Of a stretch of DNA of 64,000 nt, positions 52,251 through 59,819 are shown one piece after another. The number at the start of each line of letters is the position of its first letter. Position 1 is the first letter of the stretch. The translations under genes and the position numbers were made by a program. The notes under the pieces are model-generated. The model saw nothing but the letters and a program-made list of their open reading frames with translations. It was not told the origin of the DNA and did no database searches. Origin of the DNA: Taibaiella helva (GTDB lineage: Bacteria; Bacteroidota; Bacteroidia; Chitinophagales; Chitinophagaceae); NCBI RefSeq assembly GCF_003545695.1, contig NZ_QUZZ01000007.1, forward strand, positions 186,001 to 250,000, in the 5' to 3' direction.

Positions 52251-53520
52251 GGCGGGTTCTTTTTCTGAGTTCGGATAAATAAGGTTTCCTGATCTGCTGT
52301 TTACTGGCCTTCAGTCGGGCTTCTTTTTGCATGAGGGATTCTTCCGGCGCGTGCAGCGATTGCAGCTCATCGCTAAGCTTCAGTCCCGTTACCGCTTTGC
52401 TCAGGTATTGACTGCCATACTTGTGCTTCATCTGGTCGACCGCCTGGTACAGGGCGATCTTCTCACCGGTATCGTCGAACATATTGATCTGGTAATTGCC
52501 GGGGACCAGCCTGGAGAGCCTTACGCCGATCAGCCGCACCCGCTGCCGCCGGTCGTAGAGCCGGTCAAACAGCTCTTTGGCTTTTTCCACCAGGATATGA
52601 TCCATAGCCGTATAAGGAATAGCGACCTGTTTGGTATAGGTATCGAAGCCTGAGTACCGTATTTTCACCGTAAGGCAGCCCGCCAGCTTATGCTGCTCGC
52701 GCAGCTCGAAGCCTACGCGCTCCGTAAGCCGCACCAGCTGCCCCTTGAGCCATTGGGTATCGGTAATGTCCTGCCCGAAAGTATTCTCAGCGCTCACGCT
52801 TTTTTGCTCATTATAAGGTACGATAGGTGTATCGTCAATCCCGTTGGCCCGCCGCCACAGCTCCGATCCGTTCCGGCCCAGGAGATTTTCGAGCATAGGC
52901 ATAGGGATCTCGCTCAGCAGCTTTATGGTATTGACGCCCATACTGTACAGCAGGTCCGCTGTTTTCTTGCCGATCATCGGCATTTTGTCTATAGTAAGCG
53001 GGGCGAGGTAGGCCTTCTCTTCGCCTGCAGGAATAACCTCGCCGCCATCAGGCTTCACTTCATTGGTGCCTACCTTGCTGATCAGCTTATTGGTCGACAA
53101 GCCATAGGAAACAATGAGGCCCGATTCTTTTAAAATGTATTGCTTGAGGTGCGCGGCATACCGTGAGCAGCCGAAGAAGCGGTCCATGCCGCTGAGGTCG
53201 ATATAGAATTCATCGATGCTGCTTTTTTCATACACCGGTACTTTTGCCGCGATAATATCGGTAACTACGTGGGACATCTTGCTGTACTCTTCGGCATCGC
53301 CACGGATCACGCGCGCTTCGGGGCAAAGTTTGCGCGCCAGCTTCATCGGCATTGCCGAATGCACGCCGAAACGGCGGGCTTCATAGCTTGCGGCCGCTAC
53401 CACGCCGCGGTCGCCCATGCCGCCGATCAGCAGGGGAATGCCTTTAAGGGAAGCGTTTCGCAGCCGTTCGACGCTTACAAAGAAAGCATCCAGGTCCAGG
53501 TGCACGATATGCCGTTCCAT
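52234..53520 (-). CDS. dinB: Y-family DNA polymerase IV (DinB)
   Basis: The 428-aa protein has the catalytic motifs HLDLDAFFVSVE (residues 5-16) and KSSIDEFYIDLSG, the steric-gate region and the HhH part (LTIDKMPMIGKKTADLLYSMGVNTIKLL). A little-finger domain follows, with QINMF as a likely sliding-clamp motif. The catalytic acidic residues are intact, unlike in ImuB, so it should polymerise across damaged bases itself. Its last codons overlap the start of dnaE2. A palindrome about 95 bases upstream may be an operator for damage-induced expression. Confidence 0.93.
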   Translation of the reverse strand: MERHIVHLDLDAFFVSVERLRNASLKGIPLLIGGMGDRGVVAAASYEARRFGVHSAMPMKLARKLCPEARVIRGDAEEYSKMSHVVTDIIAAKVPVYEKSSIDEFYIDLSGMDRFFGCSRYAAHLKQYILKESGLIVSYGLSTNKLISKVGTNEVKPDGGEVIPAGEEKAYLAPLTIDKMPMIGKKTADLLYSMGVNTIKLLSEIPMPMLENLLGRNGSELWRRANGIDDTPIVPYNEQKSVSAENTFGQDITDTQWLKGQLVRLTERVGFELREQHKLAGCLTVKIRYSGFDTYTKQVAIPYTAMDHILVEKAKELFDRLYDRRQRVRLIGVRLSRLVPGNYQINMFDDTGEKIALYQAVDQMKHKYGSQYLSKAVTGLKLSDELQSLHAPEESLMQKEARLKASKQQIRKPYLSELRKRTRHVPQL

Positions 53521-53613
53521 TTGTCGGATCTTCTTTTTGAAAGGTAAAGCCTGCCGGACCTGTTTCCGGCAGGCAGCGTCACAGGCCTTGTTGTTTGGTT
53601 TGAATATTTTATT

Positions 53614-53628
53614 GACACTTTAAGTGTC
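53614..53628. promoter_or_regulatory. Palindromic operator candidate upstream of dinB-dnaE2
   Basis: GACACTT-T-AAGTGTC is a perfect 7-1-7 palindrome 94 bases before the dinB start, in an AT-rich promoter region. Such a site could bind a LexA-like or phage-type repressor; none is encoded nearby. Confidence 0.5.
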
Positions 53629-53820
53629 GTTTTGTTGTCATCTAAAATAGCTATTGTTGAATACACCGCAAAATTTTTTTCAGCGCATATGATTTTTAAA
53701 GGAGTGGGAGTAAGTAATTTTTTATATATCTGTTAGGGCAACGCCGAATGACAATGGCGTTAAGAAAAAGCAGGCTCCGGATTCCTTTATTGCACATGCT
53801 GGGAAAAGGCTCATCAACTC

Positions 53821-54091
53821 TTTCGCCGTTCAGACCGCTATCGCGTTCCGACCGGCACGTAGCATCATGATGAGGAACTCAAAAAATCCCGCAGCAGCAC
53901 GGCATCGCTGCAGGAAAATAGACATCATATTTTTCTTTGTGCCGCCGAGCCTTTGAACGCAACAAAATTGCTGCGGGAAAAGTAGGCCGGCCATTCGCCG
54001 TTCAGACCGCTATTGCATTTAGACCGGCCTGAACCATCATGGGCTAGTAACAAAAAATCCCGCAGCGACATAACGCCGCTGCGGGAAAATA
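53821..54091. repeat. Imperfect ~100-bp direct repeat carrying terminator hairpins
   Basis: Copy 1 (53821-53919) and copy 2 (53994-54091) both contain TTCGCCGTTCAGACCGCTAT, ..GACCGGC.., ATCATG.. and AAAAAATCCCGCAGC...GCTGC.GGAAAAT. Copy 2 keeps a perfect terminator stem; copy 1 has decayed. The rest of 53521-54104 shows no gene. Confidence 0.7.
54052..54090 (-). terminator. Terminator of the MarR-GNAT gene
   Basis: On the minus strand CCCGCAGCG and CGCTGCGGG form the stem, followed by ATTTTTTG, 15 bases after the gene's stop. Confidence 0.85.
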
Positions 54092-54104
54092 AACTCCCTG
54101 TTAG

Positions 54105-55058
54105 CTATGCCAGAGGCAGCACCATGATCTTTTCCGTCCGTTGCAATACCGTCATTGCCTTGGGGGCTTTTTTATCCAGGAAGCCCAGCTTGTCATAGAG
54201 ACGATGGGCTTCAGGCATGCGCATGGTCGTTTGCAGCCAGAGCTGTGTCGCACCGTTTTCCCGGCAGCGGGTAATGCAGCGCTGGATCAGCAGGGTCGCG
54301 ACCCCCAGCTTCCTTGCCATGGGATCGACAAACAATTTCGCAAACTCGAAGCGTTGGTCGTCCAGTCTTTTCAGGGCCACGCAACCGACAGGCCGGCCCT
54401 GGTATACAGCAAAGAACACAAAGCCGCCTTCAGCAAGGTAAGCTTTGTCGGGATGCCGCAAGGTAAAGCGGTCCTCATCTTCCAGTTGGCCATCCAATAC
54501 CCCGAGCAGCCAGGGGCCGGCCAGCTTATAAAAGTACTTTTTGAGCGAAGGCCGGTAGTCGACCACAACAGGTTCAGGTGCTTCCGGCTTTGTAATGCGC
54601 TCCTGTAGCGGTTTATGGATCAATGCCTGCTCTATGCGGCCGAGGCTGTTCAGTATGTCGGGGTGGCCGGCATCCAGCACCTGCTTCAGGGCTTTGGTGA
54701 AGGGAATCCATACTTCCCGGAGCTGTTCAAATCGTTTCCTGCCTTTAGCAGTCAGGCTGATCTGCCGGGCACGTTTGTCTGTGGGATGGATCTTTATGCT
54801 GACCAGGCCGCCGGCTTCCAGCTCCAGCAGGATATTCCTGACATGAATATGGGTATAGCCGATGCTGCCGGCCAATTCGAGTATCGTTTGCGGCTTCGTG
54901 CCGGAAGCCAGCGCATAGAATACCGGGAACCAGCTGGCTTTGAAGGCAAATCCCAGGGACTCGTATAGCTTATCACCGTCAGCATACAGCATTTCACTGA
55001 TGCGGCGAAAACGGGTAGCGCCGGCAAGCGGACCCAGCTGCGTAATAAGATCAGTCAT
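54105..55058 (-). CDS. MarR-type regulator fused to GNAT acetyltransferase
   Basis: The 317-aa protein joins a MarR winged helix (residues about 1-145; TILELAGSIGYTHIHVRNILLELEAGGLVSIKIHPTDKRARQISLT) to a GNAT domain (about 165-310). The latter has the acetyl-CoA loop region (FAKLFVDPMARKLGVATLLIQRCITRCRENGATQLWLQT) and a typical end (EAHRLYDKLGFLD). Such fusions are known; they probably sense and acetylate a small molecule. Two GAAAGTACTTT palindromes sit just upstream and could be its own operators. Monocistronic with a strong terminator. Confidence 0.88.
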   Translation of the reverse strand: MTDLITQLGPLAGATRFRRISEMLYADGDKLYESLGFAFKASWFPVFYALASGTKPQTILELAGSIGYTHIHVRNILLELEAGGLVSIKIHPTDKRARQISLTAKGRKRFEQLREVWIPFTKALKQVLDAGHPDILNSLGRIEQALIHKPLQERITKPEAPEPVVVDYRPSLKKYFYKLAGPWLLGVLDGQLEDEDRFTLRHPDKAYLAEGGFVFFAVYQGRPVGCVALKRLDDQRFEFAKLFVDPMARKLGVATLLIQRCITRCRENGATQLWLQTTMRMPEAHRLYDKLGFLDKKAPKAMTVLQRTEKIMVLPLA

Positions 55059-55074
55059 TATTCCGGATAATTAT

Positions 55075-55108
55075 GAAAGTACTTTCACAAAAATAGGAAA
55101 GTACTTTT
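55075..55108. promoter_or_regulatory. Tandem GAAAGTACTTTC operators of the MarR-GNAT gene
   Basis: GAAAGTACTTTC (55075-55086) and GAAAGTACTTTT (55097-55108) are 22 bases apart, two helical turns, starting 17 bases before the start codon. The arrangement suits autorepression by a MarR dimer pair. An AAAATAGGAAAGTACTTT stretch also occurs in the 46-base palindrome at 17067. Confidence 0.65.
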
Positions 55109-55323
55109 ATAATCAAATCTCAATTTCCTTTAACAATTCCATTTGTATATATTTTACTGCTCTTATAGTGTGGAAAAACCGCGAATAATGGTAATGGAAT
55201 TCCACAGTACTAAGCGTGTGCCGATAAGCAAGATGCTGATTCCTAGTGGGCTTTTAACCCTGGTATGGTTTTTGGTTCTTTTATACCGGGTTATGCCGGA
55301 CATAACTCCTGACTAAAATCGAC

Positions 55324-55572
55324 ATGAATATGAAACGATACTTTTTCATCGTGCTTACCGCAGCGGCTTCTTTTCTTTTTGCTGTTTCCTGTGGTAACCA
55401 CGACAACACCGATCAGATGGAAACTGATACTTCCGTCAATACCTTGCCAGCCGAAAGCGCGCCGCAACCTCCTGAAACGACTCCCGGAAAGCCCGGCGAT
55501 ACGATGGCAACACCACGTCTCGATCCTGCGCTGGATTCGGCAGCCCGCCAGGGAACCATGCCGCCTAAATAG
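55324..55572 (+). CDS. Small Pro/Thr-rich lipoprotein
   Basis: The 82-aa product has a signal with lipobox (FLFAVSC, Cys near residue 23). An acidic, Pro/Thr-rich unstructured tail (TLPAESAPQPPETTPGKPGDTM) follows, with no domain. Start at 55324 or the ATG six bases later. It is followed 32 bases on by another small exported protein; both look like surface-exposed spacers of unknown role. Confidence 0.65.
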   Translation: MNMKRYFFIVLTAAASFLFAVSCGNHDNTDQMETDTSVNTLPAESAPQPPETTPGKPGDTMATPRLDPALDSAARQGTMPPK

Positions 55573-55604
55573 TGGTTATTGCTTCATCTCATAAAACGAA
55601 CGAT

Positions 55605-55850
55605 ATGAAAACCTTCCTTTTGAATCTTGTCCTTATACTGCTGCTGGGCATCGGCTCGGCGGCGGTAACTGCCCAGCCCGGCGACCCGCAGGGAGAAAGC
55701 CGGAAGACACAGCAAAAGAATACGGATACCCAATCGAACACCAGGATCCCGATCACCAACGATCCCGATGTACTCAATAAAAGGGATACGCCGCCAATAC
55801 CACGGCCCCAGCCGGTGCCGCTGCCACCCGATACAATACGGAAGCAATAA
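55605..55850 (+). CDS. Small exported Pro-rich protein
   Basis: The 81-aa product has a signal peptide (MKTFLLNLVLILLLGIGSAAVTAQ). The mature part is Gln/Asn/Pro-rich (RKTQQKNTDTQSNTRIP; RDTPPIPRPQPVPLPPD) and likely disordered. The ATG at 55605 gives the signal peptide directly; an upstream GTG would only add polar residues in front of it. No family recognised. Confidence 0.6.
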   Translation: MKTFLLNLVLILLLGIGSAAVTAQPGDPQGESRKTQQKNTDTQSNTRIPITNDPDVLNKRDTPPIPRPQPVPLPPDTIRKQ

Positions 55851-55879
55851 AGTGTTTTTTTCTAACCATAAATCTGTAT

Positions 55880-56335
55880 ATGATGCACACGAATGAACAC
55901 CTGGTAACACAAGTCAACAAGATCATTCAGACAAATCTCGATCGTCGCGAAGGCTATGAAAAAGCTATTGACCAGGCTAAAGAGCCACAGCTAAAGACGC
56001 TCTTCGAAGCTTGCTGCAAGCAAAGCAATGAAAACATTAATGAGCTGAGGCAGATTGTGATCCAGCACGGCGGTGCACCGGAAACCGATACTTCTACCGC
56101 CGGAGACTTGTACCGGACCTGGATGGATGTGAAATCGGCCTTGTCGCTGAACAATACAAAAGCGGTGCTGCAAAGCTGCGAACGTGGCGAGGATGTTGCG
56201 CTGAATGCTTATCGTGCTGTAATGGAAGACGGCGTAAATACGGATGCAGGGACCGTGTACAATGTATTGAAACGGCAGGAGGAAGGCGTTCTGTCGATGC
56301 ACGACCGCATAAAAGCGTTGAGAGACGCTCAATAG
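55880..56335 (+). CDS. PA2169/DUF2383-family four-helix-bundle protein
   Basis: The 151-aa protein is all helical. It matches the DUF2383 pattern: an N-terminal helix with 'LVTQVNKIIQTNLDRREGYEKAIDQAKEPQLKTLFEACCKQS', then 'LSLNNTKAVLQSCERGEDVALNAYRAVMED' and 'EEGVLSMHDRIKALRD'. Members are ferritin-like in fold and linked to stress or stationary phase, function unknown. It comes after the two small envelope-protein genes. Confidence 0.82.
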   Translation: MMHTNEHLVTQVNKIIQTNLDRREGYEKAIDQAKEPQLKTLFEACCKQSNENINELRQIVIQHGGAPETDTSTAGDLYRTWMDVKSALSLNNTKAVLQSCERGEDVALNAYRAVMEDGVNTDAGTVYNVLKRQEEGVLSMHDRIKALRDAQ

Positions 56336-56431
56336 AGCTTGGTGTACCGATATTCCCAGTTGCCCCGAAGGGCAACTTTTTTTGTGATCTTTTTCCTGCT
56401 TCAGATGTTATCCCAATATAAATCAGGACCA

Positions 56432-57175
56432 ATGAAGACCAATGAAGAATACAATAAAACAGCGATGTTCTACAAACAGATACTGCTGTTGCTGAAGGAT
56501 AGCGGCATCCCGTTCATGATCGGAGGCTCCTTCGCTGTATTCGAATACACCTGCACCACTCGCGATACCAAGGATATGGATATTTACTGCCGTGCCGAAG
56601 ACTACCCCAAGATCCTTAAATTTTTTGCTGCAAAAGGCTATGAAACACAGCTGACGGATGTGCGCTGGCTGGCGAAGGTCTTCAATGATGAAGGAAGGTT
56701 CATCGATATTATTTTTGATACGGTCAACAATATATGCCGTGTCGATAACAGTTGGTTTGACTATGCGCATGAAGCTGTTGTGTTCGACATGTCGGTGCTG
56801 CTCATTTCTCCCGAACACCTGATCTGGGGAAAGATCTATGTAATGAACCGGGAACGTTACGATGGCGCCGATGTCAATCACCTGCTGCTGAGGCAGGGTG
56901 AAAGCTTAGACTGGACTTTCCTGAAGCAGCTGATGGAGCCCAACTGGCATCTCCTCCTCTCCTGCTTCCTGTTGTTCCAGTTTGTTTATCCTGCCGATCA
57001 TTTCCGGATACTGCCCCGATGGCTGTTTGATGAATTGATGGAGCGTGCCCGCGAACAATACGATCTGCCGCCCCCCGTGGAAAAGGTATGTCGCGGGCCA
57101 TGGATCGACCAGACCCAATACCAGGTAGATATTAAGGAGTGGGACTATAAATCCTATACGATAAAAACGGTATAA
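56432..57175 (+). CDS. Nucleotidyltransferase-fold protein
   Basis: The 247-aa protein begins with the nucleotidyltransferase signature: a helix, then PFMIGGSFAVFEYT (GGS/GGx) and TKDMDIYC (D-x-D). A third acidic site may lie in RFIDIIFD. The C-terminal half is helical. MNT-fold proteins transfer nucleotides to proteins, RNA or drugs, or act as antitoxin partners; this one has no obvious toxin beside it. The ATG at 56432 fits the domain start; the frame upstream opens with GTG and a hydrophobic stretch unlike the family. It is 4 bases from the next gene. Confidence 0.72.
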   Translation: MKTNEEYNKTAMFYKQILLLLKDSGIPFMIGGSFAVFEYTCTTRDTKDMDIYCRAEDYPKILKFFAAKGYETQLTDVRWLAKVFNDEGRFIDIIFDTVNNICRVDNSWFDYAHEAVVFDMSVLLISPEHLIWGKIYVMNRERYDGADVNHLLLRQGESLDWTFLKQLMEPNWHLLLSCFLLFQFVYPADHFRILPRWLFDELMERAREQYDLPPPVEKVCRGPWIDQTQYQVDIKEWDYKSYTIKTV

Positions 57176-57179
57176 GCTT

Positions 57180-57920
57180 ATGGAACCCGAAGAAAAGAAA
57201 GTAAGAATCGCTGCTGTGGGCGATATTCATGTGCATGAGTCGGACAAAGGAAAGTGGAAAGATTATTTTACGCAGGTAGCGGCATCGGCCGATGTCTTCC
57301 TGATCGCAGGCGACCTGACCCATACCGGCGATGAGTCGGAGGCAGAGGTATTGCTGGAAGAACTGAGGGCCTGCACCATTCCTATTGTTGTAGTATTAGG
57401 TAACCATGATTATGAAAAAGGGCGCCAGAAGATGATCCGCCAGATACTGCAGAAGCACGCCCACCTGCATGTGCTGGATGGAGAATCCGTTGTGCTGAGC
57501 GGCATCGGCTTTGCCGGTGTAAAGGGCTTTGGGGGCGGCTTTGATAACCATATGTTGTCGATGTTCGGCGAGCAGGCGATGAAGGCCTTTGTGCAGGAAG
57601 CGGTGGATGAGGCCCTTCATCTGGAAAGAGCATTGGCACGGCTGGACCAGGAGCATGAAGGCATCAGGAAAATAGCGCTGATGCACTATTCCCCGGTGAG
57701 CGAAACAGTGATCGGTGAACCGGAAGTGATCTTTCCATTTCTCGGCTCTTCAAGGCTGGCTGAGCCGCTGGTGCGGCGGCGTGTGGTCGCGGCCTTCCAC
57801 GGACATGCGCATGCCGGCAACCTGGATGCGGAAATATCGGGTGTGCGGATATTTAATGTGGCAAAGCCCGTATTGCAGAAAGAAGGGGTAGCAGACGGAT
57901 TTTTTGTTTTTGAGATATGA
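57180..57920 (+). CDS. Calcineurin-like metallophosphoesterase
   Basis: The 246-aa protein has the full metal-binding set: GDIHVHE, GDLTHTG, GNHDYE, a His in LMHYSPV and GHAHAGN. It is cytoplasmic and cuts an unknown phosphoester. It begins 4 bases after the nucleotidyltransferase gene, so the two are probably co-expressed and might be functional partners (adding and removing a nucleotide), which is only a suggestion. Confidence 0.88.
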   Translation: MEPEEKKVRIAAVGDIHVHESDKGKWKDYFTQVAASADVFLIAGDLTHTGDESEAEVLLEELRACTIPIVVVLGNHDYEKGRQKMIRQILQKHAHLHVLDGESVVLSGIGFAGVKGFGGGFDNHMLSMFGEQAMKAFVQEAVDEALHLERALARLDQEHEGIRKIALMHYSPVSETVIGEPEVIFPFLGSSRLAEPLVRRRVVAAFHGHAHAGNLDAEISGVRIFNVAKPVLQKEGVADGFFVFEI

Positions 57921-57959
57921 ATCATCGTTTATTAAACAATTGCTAATTACAGCTTTGCG

Positions 57960-59804
57960 ATGAACCTTTTGCCGGGAATCGGTTTATCTCAACCGGACCA
58001 ATTCCGGCAAATGTATATGGCAAAAGCAAAAAAGCACCTGTACCCGTCAGGTATCGTGGGCAACTGTTCTTTTATTGCACATATCGGTACCGATACTAAT
58101 GTCAGCTGGATGTGCTGGCCGCGTTTCGATAGCAGCTTCATCTTCGGCAGCCTGCTTGACCGGCAAAAAGGCGGCACTTTTTCTGTACTGCCCGATGGTA
58201 AATTCACATCTCGACAATACTATGTAGAGAATACAAATATCCTGTGCACGGAGATCGACTGCAAGGATGGTAAATACAGGATCACAGATTTTGCGCCGCG
58301 CTTCTATCTCTTTGAACGCTATTTCAAGCCGCTGATGCTGATCCGTAAGATCGAGCCCCTCAGCGGTAATCCGCGCGTAAAGGTTAGCTGCAAGCCGGTA
58401 ACGGAGTATGGGGAAGAAGTGCTGCGGGCGGCGCCGGCCAGCAACCATATCGAATACTTCGGTGCAGCCAGCACCATAAGGCTCACCACCAATTTTTCCA
58501 TCAATCATATCCTCGACGAGCATCATGCTGTGCTGAACGAAACAAAATACCTGGTACTGACCTACGGTACGCCGCTGGAGGCGCCGCTGAAAAGTACGGT
58601 CGAGGATTTCTATACGCGCACGAAGGATTACTGGCAGCAGTGGATCAAGAAGACGAGCATCGGTAATGTGTACCAGGATTCGGTGATCCGCAGCGCACTG
58701 GTCCTGAAGATACATCAGTATGAAGATACCGGCGCTATTATTGCCGCCAGCACCACCAGCCTGCCCGAATACCCCGGCAGCGGCCGTACCTGGGATTACC
58801 GTTACTGCTGGCTGCGCGACGCCTACTACACGCTGCAGGCCTTCAACCATATCGGTCACTTCGAAGAGATGGAACGCTATTTTAATTTTATCGCCAATAT
58901 ATCAGTCAAGGAAGAAGGCCGCTACCAGCCGCTTTACAGCGTTACCGGTGAAAAATACCTGAAGGAGATCGAGATCCCGCTGAAAGGCTATTTGGGTAAC
59001 CAGCCGGTACGTATCGGCAACCAGGCCAGCGAGCATATACAAAATGATGTCTACGGCCAGGTGCTGATCTCGCTGCTACCCTTGTATACGGATGAGCGTT
59101 TTGTGTTTGAAGAACGTACCGATTCTTCATCCTGGATCTCTTCTGTGCTGAAGATGATCGAGACGGTGATCGATGAGGAAGATGCCGGGCTCTGGGAGTT
59201 CCGGGATATCAGCGGTTATTTTTGCTATACTTACCTGTTCCAGTGGGCGGGTTGCCAGGCGGCCATCCGCATTGCACAGCGGATCAGGGATAAGAAGCTG
59301 GAGCGCTGGGCCGGACGCCTGTCTAAGAAAGCAGCCGACCGCATTGAGGCCTGCTACGATCCGGAGCGTAAGGTATACCAGCAGGCCATCAATTCCTCCT
59401 ACATGGATGCGAGCACTTTGCAGCTCATTATGATGCACTACCTGGACCCGGCGTCGGATAAGGCTAAAGATCATTTAAAGGCAGTAGAGTCAGTATTGTC
59501 GGCGCCCGGCGGTTTGTTTTACCGCTATAAGCATGAAGATGATTTCGGAAAGCCCGAGGCGACCTTCCTCATCACGGCCTTCTGGCATGTGGAAGCGCTG
59601 GCTTGCGTTGGCAGGGTAGAGGAAGCCCGGGAACGCTTTGAGCAGCTGCTGGGCTACACCAATCACCTGGGCCTGCTGAGCGAGGATGTGGAAGCTTCTA
59701 CCGGCAGCCAATGGGGCAATTTTCCCCAGGCCTACAGCCATGTGGGTCTTATGAATGCAGCCTACCGCATCGCGATGAAGCTTGACCGCCCTAATTTTTT
59801 ATAA
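57960..59804 (+). CDS. Glycoside hydrolase family 15 protein (trehalase/glucoamylase type)
   Basis: The 614-aa protein has the bacterial GH15 architecture. An N-terminal beta domain (YPSGIVGNCSFIAHIGTDTNVSWMCWPRFDSSFIFGSLLD) precedes an (alpha/alpha)6 barrel with GRTWDYRYCWLRDAYYTLQAF, a conserved active-site stretch. Near the end is LGLLSEDVEASTGSQWGNFPQAYSHVGLMNAA. No signal peptide, so it acts in the cytoplasm on trehalose or glucan. It is convergent with the trehalose-synthesis gene and shares a terminator with it. An internal start at 58017 is also possible. Confidence 0.9.
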   Translation: MNLLPGIGLSQPDQFRQMYMAKAKKHLYPSGIVGNCSFIAHIGTDTNVSWMCWPRFDSSFIFGSLLDRQKGGTFSVLPDGKFTSRQYYVENTNILCTEIDCKDGKYRITDFAPRFYLFERYFKPLMLIRKIEPLSGNPRVKVSCKPVTEYGEEVLRAAPASNHIEYFGAASTIRLTTNFSINHILDEHHAVLNETKYLVLTYGTPLEAPLKSTVEDFYTRTKDYWQQWIKKTSIGNVYQDSVIRSALVLKIHQYEDTGAIIAASTTSLPEYPGSGRTWDYRYCWLRDAYYTLQAFNHIGHFEEMERYFNFIANISVKEEGRYQPLYSVTGEKYLKEIEIPLKGYLGNQPVRIGNQASEHIQNDVYGQVLISLLPLYTDERFVFEERTDSSSWISSVLKMIETVIDEEDAGLWEFRDISGYFCYTYLFQWAGCQAAIRIAQRIRDKKLERWAGRLSKKAADRIEACYDPERKVYQQAINSSYMDASTLQLIMMHYLDPASDKAKDHLKAVESVLSAPGGLFYRYKHEDDFGKPEATFLITAFWHVEALACVGRVEEARERFEQLLGYTNHLGLLSEDVEASTGSQWGNFPQAYSHVGLMNAAYRIAMKLDRPNFL

Positions 59805-59819
59805 GGGCGGTATTTTTTT
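59785..59819 (+). terminator. Terminator overlapping two convergent gene ends
   Basis: ACCGCCCT and AGGGCGGT form the stem, followed by ATTTTTTTC. It overlaps the last codons of both the GH15 gene and the trehalose gene, whose coding regions overlap by 14 bases. Confidence 0.75.

Noticed and set aside
56432-57175. Toxin-antitoxin system based on the nucleotidyltransferase
   Set aside because: No HEPN or other toxin partner adjacent; neighbours are a metallophosphoesterase and a DUF2383 protein.
57180-57920. Assignment of the metallophosphoesterase to the ligase-associated repair locus
   Set aside because: It lies 5 kb from the exonuclease/ligase pair with trehalose genes between, and groups with the nucleotidyltransferase instead.
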